Source: Gemmatimonadota bacterium (lineage in GTDB: Bacteria > Gemmatimonadota > Gemmatimonadetes > Longimicrobiales > Gaopeijiaceae). From it: 30,185 bases of DNA. A program made the position numbers and the translations under genes. The stretch covers positions 7,077 through 37,261 of the forward strand of contig DUCW01000183.1 in NCBI GenBank assembly GCA_012959595.1. Direction: 5' to 3'. Below, one piece after another: positions 1 through 7,564 of this stretch (position 1 is its first letter; the number at the start of each line of letters is the position of its first letter). A model generated the notes under the pieces. The model searched no databases. It saw only the letters and a program-made list of their open reading frames with translations, and was not told the DNA's origin.

Positions 1-53
1 AAAAATGGTCATTATAGTCCAGAGAAAGCTTTAGAAAAAAACTACATTTTTTA

Positions 54-302
54 TCAAGAACTCTCTTCGCTGTCTCTTGGTATCACTCTTCTCATGGGCT
101 GATGGCTACGACGTCTTTTCGAAGCTCTATCTTCTGGTTTAAGATAATTCAACCACATAAAGTGACGTTTGGCACGCCTCAGTCTTCCTTTTCCAAGTCG
201 CTCTTCTATATCTTCTATGCTTTGACTGTAGGTTCCGCGACCCAAGTAAAAACCGAATGAGACCGCAGCTATACCAACTAGAACATAAATAAATACAATC
301 AC
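54..302 (-). CDS. Small single-pass membrane protein, unknown
   Basis: An 82-residue protein that I do not recognise. It starts with GTG; GAGATGAAG just upstream can serve as ribosome binding site. Residues 2-20 form one hydrophobic segment (VFIYVLVGIAAVSFGFYLG). The rest is a strongly basic tail rich in Arg and Lys (residues 37-72), which by the positive-inside rule would face the cytoplasm, ending in an acidic DSEESS. The gene ends with tandem TGA TAA. It lies 24 nt downstream of another tiny membrane protein on the same strand, so the two are probably co-transcribed. The basic tail might contact RNA, DNA or acidic lipid, but that is a guess. Confidence 0.6.
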   Translation of the reverse strand: MIVFIYVLVGIAAVSFGFYLGRGTYSQSIEDIEERLGKGRLRRAKRHFMWLNYLKPEDRASKRRRSHQPMRRVIPRDSEESS

Positions 303-326
303 GATAACTTCATCTCATAGCCGAAG

Positions 327-473
327 TTAAGCTTTTCTGACAGACTCAAATAGTAATAGTCCCAAGCCCGTTACTAAGATTATTGCCACAGCACTAGTTC
401 CTAGAGCAACGAGGCCCACAACGGACCAGAAAACTATATGAGTAAATACGTACCCGCCTGGAAGGATAAACAT
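327..473 (-). CDS. Very small membrane protein (48 aa), unknown
   Basis: A 48-codon reading frame, ATG to TAA. It begins MFILPGGYVFTHIVFW and is almost wholly hydrophobic up to residue 41, then ends ESVRKA. It would form one long or two short membrane segments. It sits in the otherwise empty gap between the acyl-CoA synthetase and the 82-residue membrane protein, on the same strand, and its amphipathic order (hydrophobic body, short charged C-terminus) is not what random sequence usually gives. The ribosome binding site is weak (only GAGA a few nt upstream). The function is unknown; it may be a small-membrane-protein partner of the next gene. Confidence 0.45.
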   Translation of the reverse strand: MFILPGGYVFTHIVFWSVVGLVALGTSAVAIILVTGLGLLLFESVRKA

Positions 474-576
474 GTCTCTTATTTCTTAAGGTTTCAAAAT
501 TTGTTCACACAGTTAATATGGGATCTCTGACTGAACTGTTCAACTAAAAAAATCTCACAGCCTCAAAGTTCCTTCT

Positions 577-2433
577 TCATCCTGACTCCGCAACAACCGT
601 TTTTCCTTGATTAATCGGAGCGTACAACGCTGCTACCAAATCAGCATATTGAGATTCTACTGCTTTCCTCTTTATCTTCTGTGTCGGTGTCAGGGTCCCA
701 GCCTCAATAGTAAAAGGAGCGAGCAATAAACCGATTTTCTTGGGAGTCTCATATGATGAAAAAACGCCTTCAAGAGGAACTCGAACCTGCTCTTCAATCA
801 AGCTATGAACCGCTTGATCTTTGATCACATCTAATCTGGATGAAAATTCCTTACTATGTTCCCGGGCCCAATCCTCCAGTCGAGAGAAATCTGGAACCAC
901 CAACAAAATGCAAAACGGTTTCCTGTCTCCTATCATAACCACCTGGTCTAAATATTCCTGGGAAATCAGTCGGTTTTCTATCGACTGAGGAGCAATGTTC
1001 TTACCACCGGATGTTACTATTAGGTCTTTAATCCTGTCAGTTATTCGCAGGTAGCCCTCATCATCAATTTCTCCAACATCTCCTGTATGGAACCATCCAT
1101 CAGTATCAATTACTTCTTGTGTCACTTCAGGTAACCCATAATAACCTTTCATCACTTGCGGACCTCGAATTAGAATTTCACCATCTTTGGCTATCTGGGC
1201 TTCAGTTCCAAAAACCGGCTTACCTACACTGCCAACCTTGAAATTTTGAAATGAGTTAATGTGTGTAACAGGGCTGGTTTCAGTCAAACCATAACCTTCC
1301 AGTATTGGGAGGCCAGCGGCGAAGAAGAACCTATTGATTTCTGCGGAAAGTGGAGCACCACCACTCAAAAAATAACGAATTCGGCCGCCCAATCCTGTCC
1401 TAATCTTCCTGAACACCAGGGCATCTGCAATGAAATGACTAAGTCTCAACAGCCCCCCCGGAGATCCGTTATCCAGAGTTTGATCTGCCCACCTCTGTGC
1501 CACTCTTTTCGACCAATTAGCTATGAGTTTTTTTATGCGGCTTTTCCCTGTAACTGTAGCATAAATTTTTTCATACAAGCGAGGTACCGAAGGGACAATA
1601 GTTGGCCGAATGATCTTTATATCTTTGACCACTGTGTCAACAGAATGAACAAAAGTCGCTACCAGTCCTGTAGCAAAATACAGATAAGTGGCAGTTCTTT
1701 GTAAAACGTGACACAGCGGCAAGAAAATCATAGTGCTGTCGTCAGGAAGAATCGGCACAACTTTTCCAACTGCTTCTACGTTACTGCACAGATTTCGATG
1801 GGTGAGCATCACGCCTTTCGGATCACCGGTCGTCCCCGAAGTATAGATAATTGTAACTACATCTGAGGACTTCAAGCCGAAAGCATTACCTCTAAATTGC
1901 TCTTCTGATAGAACTCCGTTTTTCCCGTTTTCCAAAAACACTTCCCAAGGAATCACACCCTCCCGACAGTCTTGATCTGACTCATACATTATGATAGGTA
2001 TTTGAATTGAGATCTGACTGCACGCATCCAAAGCTTTATCGGCTTGTTCGCCATTTGATACGAAAATCAACCTAGATCCAGAGTCTTTCAGGATGAAGGA
2101 TACCTGTGCGGCGGTAAGGGTTCCGTAGATGGGAACATCCAGGACTGTCGAACAAATACACGCTAAATCTGACACTACCCATTCTAGACAATCGTCCGCA
2201 AACATTGCTACTCTATCACCTGCCCTGATTCCTAATTGGTGCAAACCGCCCGCAGCCGCCAACACTAGTTGGTACACTTCAGCATACTTCACATCAATCA
2301 AGCAATCACTAGACCCTTCAAAATATCGATAGGCCACACTGTCTCCAGACCGATCGCTAACGGACAAAAACATCTGGCCGAGAGTGCCGTGACTCAGTTC
2401 CTGCTGACCTTGGTGCTTGGCTACTTCTGCCAT
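577..2433 (-). CDS. fadD: Long-chain acyl-CoA synthetase (AMP-forming)
   Basis: This adenylate-forming enzyme activates a fatty acid to acyl-AMP and then acyl-CoA in the cytoplasm or at the membrane. All ANL-family core motifs are visible: the phosphate loop IIYTSGTTGDPKG (residues 195-207), YGLTETSP (381-388), TGDVG (450-454) with ITDRIKD (464-470), GGKNI (476-480), and a C-terminal TPTQKIKRK (582-590) holding the catalytic Lys. The 618-residue length and the sequence around LPLCHVLQRTATYLYFA fit the FadD15/long-chain group rather than acetyl-CoA synthetase. ATG start; AGGTG ribosome site overlapping the stop of the OsmC-like gene, 5 nt upstream, so it is probably third in a TPR-OsmC-fadD operon. 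The exact substrate chain length cannot be read from the sequence. Confidence 0.93.
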   Translation of the reverse strand: MAEVAKHQGQQELSHGTLGQMFLSVSDRSGDSVAYRYFEGSSDCLIDVKYAEVYQLVLAAAGGLHQLGIRAGDRVAMFADDCLEWVVSDLACICSTVLDVPIYGTLTAAQVSFILKDSGSRLIFVSNGEQADKALDACSQISIQIPIIMYESDQDCREGVIPWEVFLENGKNGVLSEEQFRGNAFGLKSSDVVTIIYTSGTTGDPKGVMLTHRNLCSNVEAVGKVVPILPDDSTMIFLPLCHVLQRTATYLYFATGLVATFVHSVDTVVKDIKIIRPTIVPSVPRLYEKIYATVTGKSRIKKLIANWSKRVAQRWADQTLDNGSPGGLLRLSHFIADALVFRKIRTGLGGRIRYFLSGGAPLSAEINRFFFAAGLPILEGYGLTETSPVTHINSFQNFKVGSVGKPVFGTEAQIAKDGEILIRGPQVMKGYYGLPEVTQEVIDTDGWFHTGDVGEIDDEGYLRITDRIKDLIVTSGGKNIAPQSIENRLISQEYLDQVVMIGDRKPFCILLVVPDFSRLEDWAREHSKEFSSRLDVIKDQAVHSLIEEQVRVPLEGVFSSYETPKKIGLLLAPFTIEAGTLTPTQKIKRKAVESQYADLVAALYAPINQGKTVVAESG

Positions 2434-2438
2434 TTCAC

Positions 2439-2852
2439 CTACGAACTCTTAATTTCAGTGATTAACTCCATATCAGGTCGTAACGAATGGAGCACACTAC
2501 AATATTTGTGGACAGATAGCTCGACTGCTCGAGCTAACTTAGGATTATCCTTCTCTGACATCCCACCAACTGCGAACGAGAGATTCACTCTCTTGAAGAA
2601 GCGTGGTATTTCAGAAGCTCTTTCGGCATCTGCAAGAATCTCCAGACTTTCAAAAGGAACTCGAGATTTCTGGAGAACCATTAAGACATCAATACCCATG
2701 CAGCCCATGAGACCTAAAAGAACCGAGTCCATCGGAGAGGGGCCTTCTTCACGACCTCCATCTAGCGTTGCGATTGGACCCAATCCCACTTGGCCCTGGA
2801 AGCAATTGCCGCTTCCAGTCCACCTTAATGCCGAACCTTTAAAAGAGCTCAT
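2439..2852 (-). CDS. OsmC family (YhfA-like) thiol peroxidase-type protein
   Basis: A 137-residue OsmC-fold protein. The family reduces organic hydroperoxides through a peroxidatic and a second Cys. Both are present: Cys51 in SPMDSVLLGLMGCMGIDVL and Cys118 in VHKYCSVLHSL. I chose the ATG at 2852 because the OsmC domain begins with MSSFKGSALRWTG; a longer frame reaching 2969 only reads antisense-like residues through the upstream gene. The chosen start overlaps the end of the TPR gene by 14 nt, which suggests translational coupling. The HSLRPD ending resembles YhfA-type members, many of which have no proven activity. Compare the second, Sec-containing OsmC protein at 19362-19826. Confidence 0.85.
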   Translation of the reverse strand: MSSFKGSALRWTGSGNCFQGQVGLGPIATLDGGREEGPSPMDSVLLGLMGCMGIDVLMVLQKSRVPFESLEILADAERASEIPRFFKRVNLSFAVGGMSEKDNPKLARAVELSVHKYCSVLHSLRPDMELITEIKSS

Positions 2853-3306
2853 CCTGAATCGTCCCAGACGGAGGAGGGGAATCTGTATGATCTTCTTCAC
2901 CCGTAAGTTGGGCAAGCTTCTCACGAGCATGGGACACATGTTCCGCTGCTTCTTGCCCAGCCGGTGCATTCTCCAAAAAGGCCCGGAGGTGTGGGATAGC
3001 TTCTATATCTTTTCCAGTATGAACCAAAAGGAAGGCCAACCCATAGTGGGCACCTGCTGTTTGTGGGTGTTTTTTAACTACATGTCTGTAGGTCTTTATG
3101 GCTTCCTCTGTCATACCAATTTTAGTGTAAACTATAGCTATCTGTTGTAACACAATTTTATCACCTGGGGATTGTTTCAGAGCCAACCGGAATGAGGTAA
3201 GAGCCTCATGGAGTTTGTTTTCCCCTAAAAGTGCAAGACCCTCCTCATAATACGGAGTCCGATCCTTCTCCCTGGAATTATTGAAGAAACGCTGCCACCA
3301 AGCCAT
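2839..3306 (-). CDS. TPR-repeat protein
   Basis: A 155-residue protein with about three tetratricopeptide repeats: residues 19-52 (YYEEGLALLGENKLHEALTSF), 53-86 (VLQQIAIVYTKIGMTEEAIKTY) and 87-120 (AHYGLAFLLVHTGKDIEAIPHL). Each shows the usual small/aromatic spacing (G/A at position 8, A at position 20). No signal peptide is visible; the N-terminus MAWWQRFFNNSREKDR is amphipathic and basic. The tail is acidic and proline-rich (EEDHTDSPPPSGTIQDELF). TPR proteins are scaffolds; the partner is unknown. It is the first gene of a run with the OsmC-like protein (14-nt overlap) and fadD. Confidence 0.85.
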   Translation of the reverse strand: MAWWQRFFNNSREKDRTPYYEEGLALLGENKLHEALTSFRLALKQSPGDKIVLQQIAIVYTKIGMTEEAIKTYRHVVKKHPQTAGAHYGLAFLLVHTGKDIEAIPHLRAFLENAPAGQEAAEHVSHAREKLAQLTGEEDHTDSPPPSGTIQDELF

Positions 3307-3441
3307 TCAGAAACTCTCTTAAGAAAAATGTTTTGTTATAAAACACCGAACCTAACAATCACCTTGACTGAGATCCAAGGTAGAATGTGCTCAAATAGGA
3401 CGCAATGATTAAACTTGTCTATTATAGAAATAGAGCCCTCT

Positions 3442-4074
3442 CTAACTTGGACTCAAGACTACAACATCTTCCTGTTTCATCAAGACGCACATTCCTTCAT
3501 TCTCCAAAATACCAATTAGCTCTTTAGTACTCTCCCAGACCACAACTCTGCCAGATGTCGTGACAATCCTGGCGATTTCCAACATCCAACCTCCGTCCTC
3601 TTTTCCTGAAACAGCTAGACCACGAAAACATCCGTCGCGAAATGGCATCTTTTCACCAACTACAAGCCTACTTCCTCTCCCTAAACCAGAGAATTCCTGA
3701 CTTGGAAACATTTCGTGACGAATTCCCACAAGTTCAAAGCTGGTTATAATTTGAGTCAAAGCTCTGATCTGGTTAGACATATCTCCAATTAATCCCACGT
3801 TACCATGCCCTCCAGTTAATCCCAACAGTGCAGCCATTTCCATTGCTCCTGGCAAATCACTGGATACCCCTTGAGGTTCCCGCCTGGCCTGTGAGCGGGG
3901 ATGAGGACGAAGATCTCCACAACCATCTGCAACTGGAAATTTGTCCCTGCAGTTGGAACAGCCCAAAAAACCTTCTAGAACTCTTCGGTCTTGGATTTTG
4001 TCAGCCAATAATATAAGACCGAATTCCGGGCCACATCGTGGACATGTCATTTGATCTACAAGTAAAAGATGCAA
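3442..4074 (-). CDS. Zinc-ribbon, methyltransferase-like protein, degenerate
   Basis: About 210 residues. The N-terminus carries two Cys pairs about 28 residues apart (CPRCGPEFG and GCSNCRDKFPV), a Trm112/zinc-ribbon-like module. The rest is reminiscent of a class I SAM methyltransferase: MPFRDGCFRGLAVS looks like the LPFxDxxFDxV motif and is followed by ARIVTTSGRVVVWE, like the LKPGGRLVV strand. The glycine motif I expected for SAM binding is only vaguely seen (GGHGNVGLIG). It may be a non-catalytic relic or a regulatory partner. A TTG at 4074 has AGGAG 6 nt upstream, better than the TTG at 4080 or the ATG at 4050, neither of which has well-placed Shine-Dalgarno. It is the last gene of the pterin operon, 17 nt after the SDR. 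Confidence 0.65.
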   Translation of the reverse strand: MHLLLVDQMTCPRCGPEFGLILLADKIQDRRVLEGFLGCSNCRDKFPVADGCGDLRPHPRSQARREPQGVSSDLPGAMEMAALLGLTGGHGNVGLIGDMSNQIRALTQIITSFELVGIRHEMFPSQEFSGLGRGSRLVVGEKMPFRDGCFRGLAVSGKEDGGWMLEIARIVTTSGRVVVWESTKELIGILENEGMCVLMKQEDVVVLSPS

Positions 4075-4091
4075 AGACAACTCCTAAGGCC

Positions 4092-4784
4092 TCAACAGGC
4101 TTCTATGGCGAGAACCGGAATATGGACGTTAGCTGGACGGTTACACACAAAGGCAACTGCCTGAGCGACGTCGTAAGGGTCAAGCATTTCAGAACGATCA
4201 GGAAGATTTACATTATCATCTGGGTTAATAGAATCCCACAGCCTGGTACTCGTTGCTGATGGTTCTAGTAAACAAGCTTTTAACCCCGTTTGCTTAATCT
4301 CTTCTACTAAAACTTCATGAAGGCCCCTGAGGCCATATTTTGCTGAAGAGTATGAGACATTTTCGGGATATCCCACATTCACTATGACACCTGACCCCCT
4401 AGCGATCATCCTTGGAAGGAGGCATCTGATCACTGCAAACGGACCCTCCAAATTTACTTTCAGGCTTTCCCTGAATGTATCCAGTGGAGTATCAGAGATC
4501 AGGTCGAGGGTGAATACTCCGGCCGTATTAACCACAATATCTGGAGTCTCCCCAACCGATTCCATTAGTGACTCTAACGATTCTTCTAGGTTGTTAGAAT
4601 CTTGAAAATCCAAAATGTGCCCCTGCCCACCTATTTTGTCCGCTAAAGCTCGCACTTTAGTGCCTGATCGTGAAGTGAGATGCACACGCAGTCCTTCTTC
4701 AGATAAAGTCTTAGCCACTGCCTTCCCGATGTCCCCAGTACCGCCTACGATTAATCCCGATTTCCCTTCCAATAAGCCAGCCAT
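4092..4784 (-). CDS. Short-chain dehydrogenase/reductase in pterin operon
   Basis: A 230-residue Rossmann protein: cofactor loop GGTGDIG (residues 14-20), NTAG (86-89) and YSSAK (Tyr145, Lys149). The reductase probably acts on a carbonyl with NAD(P)H. It begins 3 nt after folE and follows PTPS, the position where sepiapterin reductase (itself an SDR) would be expected in tetrahydrobiopterin synthesis. One oddity: the loop between strand beta-5 (VIVNVG, ending near 138) and Tyr145 is about 6 residues shorter than usual, and the catalytic Ser normally found in NISS is Gly138/Tyr139 here. It may therefore be an atypical or poorly active reductase. The role in pterin side-chain reduction is inferred from context. 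Confidence 0.85.
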   Translation of the reverse strand: MAGLLEGKSGLIVGGTGDIGKAVAKTLSEEGLRVHLTSRSGTKVRALADKIGGQGHILDFQDSNNLEESLESLMESVGETPDIVVNTAGVFTLDLISDTPLDTFRESLKVNLEGPFAVIRCLLPRMIARGSGVIVNVGYPENVSYSSAKYGLRGLHEVLVEEIKQTGLKACLLEPSATSTRLWDSINPDDNVNLPDRSEMLDPYDVAQAVAFVCNRPANVHIPVLAIEAC

Positions 4785-4787
4785 CCT

Positions 4788-5378
4788 CTAGGGTGGTACA
4801 GAGCTATAGTCAGTCCCACACAGTCTGAGGAATTCTCCCCGGGTCATTGAGTCTTCAAGATAAGTCCCACGCATAGCCGAAGTAACCGTTTTTGAATTCT
4901 GTTTTTGAACTCCCCTCATCATCATGCAAAGATGCTGGGCTTCGATTATCACTCCCACACCTTCAGGATCAATTAGTTCCCACAGTGCTTGTGCTATTTG
5001 TTCGGTCAGACGCTCCTGGACCTGAAGCCTTCGAGCAAAAACTTCAACTAAACGTGCCAACTTCGACAGCCCCACAATTTTGCCATTTGGAACGTAACCT
5101 ATATGGACCTTCCCGAAGAAAGGTAGCAGGTGATGCTCACACAAAGAATAAACCTCGATTTGTTTCACTAATACCATGTTTTTATGGGCTTCCTCAAAGA
5201 GTGCCCCATTTATGACATTGGCAGTATCCACACGGTAACCGCTAGTCAGAAACTCCATCGATTTCTTGACTCGATCTGGAGTTCGAATCAGACCTTCTCT
5301 ACTGGGATCGTCTCCAAGTCTTGATATCATCTCAGCTACCAATTCTTCAAAGGACACTCCTTCCAGTTGTTTATTCAC
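4788..5378 (-). CDS. folE: GTP cyclohydrolase I
   Basis: Converts GTP to 7,8-dihydroneopterin triphosphate, the first step of folate, biopterin and queuosine-precursor synthesis; a cytoplasmic homodecamer in the family. The zinc ligands are present: Cys80 and His83 in YSLCEHH and Cys151 in QHLCMMMRG; FGKVHIGYVP and VGLSKLARLVEVFARRLQVQE are classic family blocks. The 196 residues match the usual length. The ATG overlaps the PTPS stop by 4 nt (ATGA) and the SDR starts 3 nt after its stop, so the three are translationally coupled. It belongs to the type IA (zinc) family. Confidence 0.97.
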   Translation of the reverse strand: MNKQLEGVSFEELVAEMISRLGDDPSREGLIRTPDRVKKSMEFLTSGYRVDTANVINGALFEEAHKNMVLVKQIEVYSLCEHHLLPFFGKVHIGYVPNGKIVGLSKLARLVEVFARRLQVQERLTEQIAQALWELIDPEGVGVIIEAQHLCMMMRGVQKQNSKTVTSAMRGTYLEDSMTRGEFLRLCGTDYSSVPP

Positions 5379-5788
5379 CCCTCATACTCCACACAATGCC
5401 TTGGTGTTTCCCAGAGAGTCAGCTTGCTCAATTTTACCCCCTCAGGGAATCCTTCCACCAATCTATTCCAGATCTCCATTACAAAATTTTCTGTGGATGG
5501 AATCACACCCTTCATCCAAGACACTTCAAGATTAATATTACGGTGATCAACATCCTTGATGACCTTAGATTCCACCAATGCTTTCAAATCCTGTAAATCC
5601 ATCACAAATCCAGTTCCTCGATCTGGCATCCCTTCCACGGTCACCAACAGCCTATAGTCATGACCATGCCAATTTGGATTAGCACAGCCACCAAACACTT
5701 CACTATTACGTTCATCTGTCCACTCAGGATTGAAAACTCTGTGAGCAGCACTGAAATGGAGTTCTCTGGTAATTCTAACGGAAGACAC
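5375..5788 (-). CDS. 6-pyruvoyl-tetrahydropterin synthase, eukaryote-like type
   Basis: Makes 6-pyruvoyl-tetrahydropterin from dihydroneopterin triphosphate. Zinc ligands: His16 (FSAAHR) and His41/His43 in CANPNWHGHDY; nucleophile Cys35; Asp81-His82 in VDHRNIN; a Glu at 127 (WETPRH). The spacing Cys-x5-His-x-His with NPNxHGH matches animal PTPS (CNNPNGHGH), whereas QueD enzymes have Cys-x3-His-x-His. Length (137) and VSWMKGVIPSTENFVMEIW also follow the animal form. Start is GTG with GAGGA 4 nt upstream. It is first of the coupled PTPS-folE-SDR set, 9 nt after the MerC-like gene. The specificity is inferred from motif spacing and not proven. Confidence 0.9.
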   Translation of the reverse strand: MSSVRITRELHFSAAHRVFNPEWTDERNSEVFGGCANPNWHGHDYRLLVTVEGMPDRGTGFVMDLQDLKALVESKVIKDVDHRNINLEVSWMKGVIPSTENFVMEIWNRLVEGFPEGVKLSKLTLWETPRHCVEYEG

Positions 5789-5797
5789 TATTTCCTC

Positions 5798-6190
5798 TCA
5801 GTCTCGATGAATAGGACAGATACATTTACCGCAAACAGCCCTGTGTCTAAGGTGTCCATTCCAAAGTAACGTTCCCGCCACTACAACGCTTCCTGCAGTG
5901 CTTCCCTGGGCTTCCGAAAAAGGAAAGAAGCCTCCTGCCAGTGAGACTCCCCAAACTAAGAATCCTATCAGCCCCATAACCCAAACTATGTGATTTCGGT
6001 GATGTCTTAAGGCAAAACCAAAAGCAGTCATAGCCATGACAAATGCTACCACCAAAAGCCCATACTCTACACCAGTATTGTGACCTAAAACTGACAGCAC
6101 TGGAGTTGCCAAAGGTGTCAGGATACAATGGATAGCACAAACCAAGGGCACCAATGCTTCCTTAAAAGACTTAACCGCAATTTTTTCCAT
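5798..6190 (-). CDS. MerC-domain membrane protein
   Basis: A 130-residue integral membrane protein with four hydrophobic segments and an early Cys pair (Cys18 and Cys22 in LVCAIHCILTPL) as in the MerC family, whose founding member takes up mercuric ion; most genomic members have no known substrate. The C-terminal tail has a further cluster, CGKCICPIHRD, a possible metal-binding or thiol-exchange site. It is the promoter-proximal gene of the PTPS-folE-SDR run. A link to metal supply for the zinc enzymes downstream is only a guess. Its TGA stop happens to be in frame with PTPS, but PTPS has its own ribosome site and start. Confidence 0.75.
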   Translation of the reverse strand: MEKIAVKSFKEALVPLVCAIHCILTPLATPVLSVLGHNTGVEYGLLVVAFVMAMTAFGFALRHHRNHIVWVMGLIGFLVWGVSLAGGFFPFSEAQGSTAGSVVVAGTLLWNGHLRHRAVCGKCICPIHRD

Positions 6191-6328
6191 ATCCGTTAAT
6201 TACTTCTCACAAAAGTCAAAGATACGTGGACACAAGTGCATGAAAATCGCTAAACACTAACAAATCATCAAGAGAATCCCGACTCAGTCGCCAACTGCTT
6301 ACTGGTGCGAACGGAGCCACTTTTAATT

Positions 6329-7462
6329 TCATTTTCCCGATTTCCGCAAGGTGGCAGTCGATGGTTCCGTCTCACGCTGAATCTGACTCGCTCTGACCTC
6401 TGCTTTATCCCATACTCGCAGAATGTTCTGCCCAGCTAATTTCATCAATTGTTCCTCTGTCCAACCCCTTCTAGAAAGTTCTAAAAAAAGTGCTGGAAAG
6501 GTAGAAACATCCTCTAGGCCGACTGGAGTGGAATCGATACCGTCAAAATCCGAACCAATACCGACGTGATCTATCCCAGCCACATCAACAACATGTTCAA
6601 TATGTTTTACTACATCATCCAAAGTGGCCCTTGGGGCCTGAGAGATGAAATTAGGGACAAAGGTGACCATCACCACACCACCATTTTCAGGTAGCCTTTT
6701 TAGGATCCTATCTGGCACATTACGGGGATGCTCCGTTATCCCCCTAGCTGAAGAATGTGAAAATATTACTGGTGCTGTCACAGCGTCCAAGACTTGGTCC
6801 ATTGTTTCTGGTGAAGTGTGTGAAAGATCTACTAACATTCCTAAGCGGTTCATTTCGCCCACCACCTCAATACCAAATGGTGTGAGTCCTCCATGGACAG
6901 AATCTTCACAGCAGGCGTCTGCCCAGTCATTGTGTCCATTATGAGTTAGAGTCATATATCGAACACCCAAGTCAAAAAAGGACCGCAGAGCTCCTAAAGA
7001 GTTCTCTATAGCGTGACCACCTTCCATACCGAGGACAGAGGCCACTTTTCCAGAACCAAAGATCCTGTTTACGTCAGAAATGGAGTACGCTTGTTCAAAA
7101 ACATCAGGGTATCGCCGGATGATACGGCGAGCGATATCTATCTGCTCCAACTGTACCTTGGCGGCACCTTCCTCTACAGCTTCCATCGGAACATACACTG
7201 ACCAAAATTGGGCACCCACCATACCATCTCTGAGTCTTTTAATATCTGTGTGCCCAATCGTGGTTGACCTGAGGTCATATCTACTAACATCACCTGGTGC
7301 ATCCAAATCGTTGGTGACCAACCAAGGCAAATCATTGTGTCCATCGAAGAGTGGCACTGAGGACAATACCCGTTGTACTTTTTGTAAATGTTCGTCCTGT
7401 GCGTATCCGGATCTAACCACAGTAAATAATATTATCCCACAAATTATCAGCTGTCTCAGCAT
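6329..7462 (-). CDS. Exported membrane dipeptidase (peptidase M19)
   Basis: A zinc dipeptidase of the renal dipeptidase family, hydrolysing dipeptides (also acting on D-residues in some members). A signal peptide (residues 1-21, ending SGYA) sends it out of the cytoplasm. The binuclear zinc ligands are all visible: His42 and Asp44 (DGHND), Glu147 (MEGGH), His215 (DLSH), His236 (SHSS) and the catalytic-site Asp305 (GSDFDGI). LTHNGHNDWADAC (172-184) is a further family block. 377 residues, normal length. Ribosome site AAAGGA about 9 nt before ATG. It stands alone, 137 nt from the MerC-like gene. Confidence 0.96.
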   Translation of the reverse strand: MLRQLIICGIILFTVVRSGYAQDEHLQKVQRVLSSVPLFDGHNDLPWLVTNDLDAPGDVSRYDLRSTTIGHTDIKRLRDGMVGAQFWSVYVPMEAVEEGAAKVQLEQIDIARRIIRRYPDVFEQAYSISDVNRIFGSGKVASVLGMEGGHAIENSLGALRSFFDLGVRYMTLTHNGHNDWADACCEDSVHGGLTPFGIEVVGEMNRLGMLVDLSHTSPETMDQVLDAVTAPVIFSHSSARGITEHPRNVPDRILKRLPENGGVVMVTFVPNFISQAPRATLDDVVKHIEHVVDVAGIDHVGIGSDFDGIDSTPVGLEDVSTFPALFLELSRRGWTEEQLMKLAGQNILRVWDKAEVRASQIQRETEPSTATLRKSGK

Positions 7463-7564
7463 AGCTTCTTTCCTTTTCCATTTCTATGACAGTCCAAATC
7501 TAAATTCTCACAGATCCAGACAATTTCATAATGCTCTAAAGTTTAATCAAAATCAGTCGAAACC

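Noticed and set aside
2269..3150. Long plus-strand open frame opposite the OsmC and TPR genes
   Set aside because: It is an antisense shadow: no recognisable domain, while the minus strand has clear OsmC and TPR motifs.
4092..4094. SDR ending ...EAC followed by UGA, resembling a Cys-Sec tail
   Set aside because: The following codons reach another stop after a short Cys/Leu-rich stretch, no stable hairpin with a suitable loop was found, and SDRs have no C-terminal redox Cys.
5375..5788. PTPS as QueD of queuosine synthesis
   Set aside because: The Cys-x5-His-x-His spacing and the NPNxHGH and STENFVMEIW blocks match animal-type PTPS, and no queC/queE is next to it. It remains a possibility, but a less likely one.
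5788..5800. UGA of the MerC-like gene in frame with PTPS, possible Sec readthrough or fusion
   Set aside because: PTPS has its own GTG and GAGGA site, the MerC protein ends naturally after its Cys cluster, and readthrough residues (EEI) match no domain; the shared frame looks accidental.
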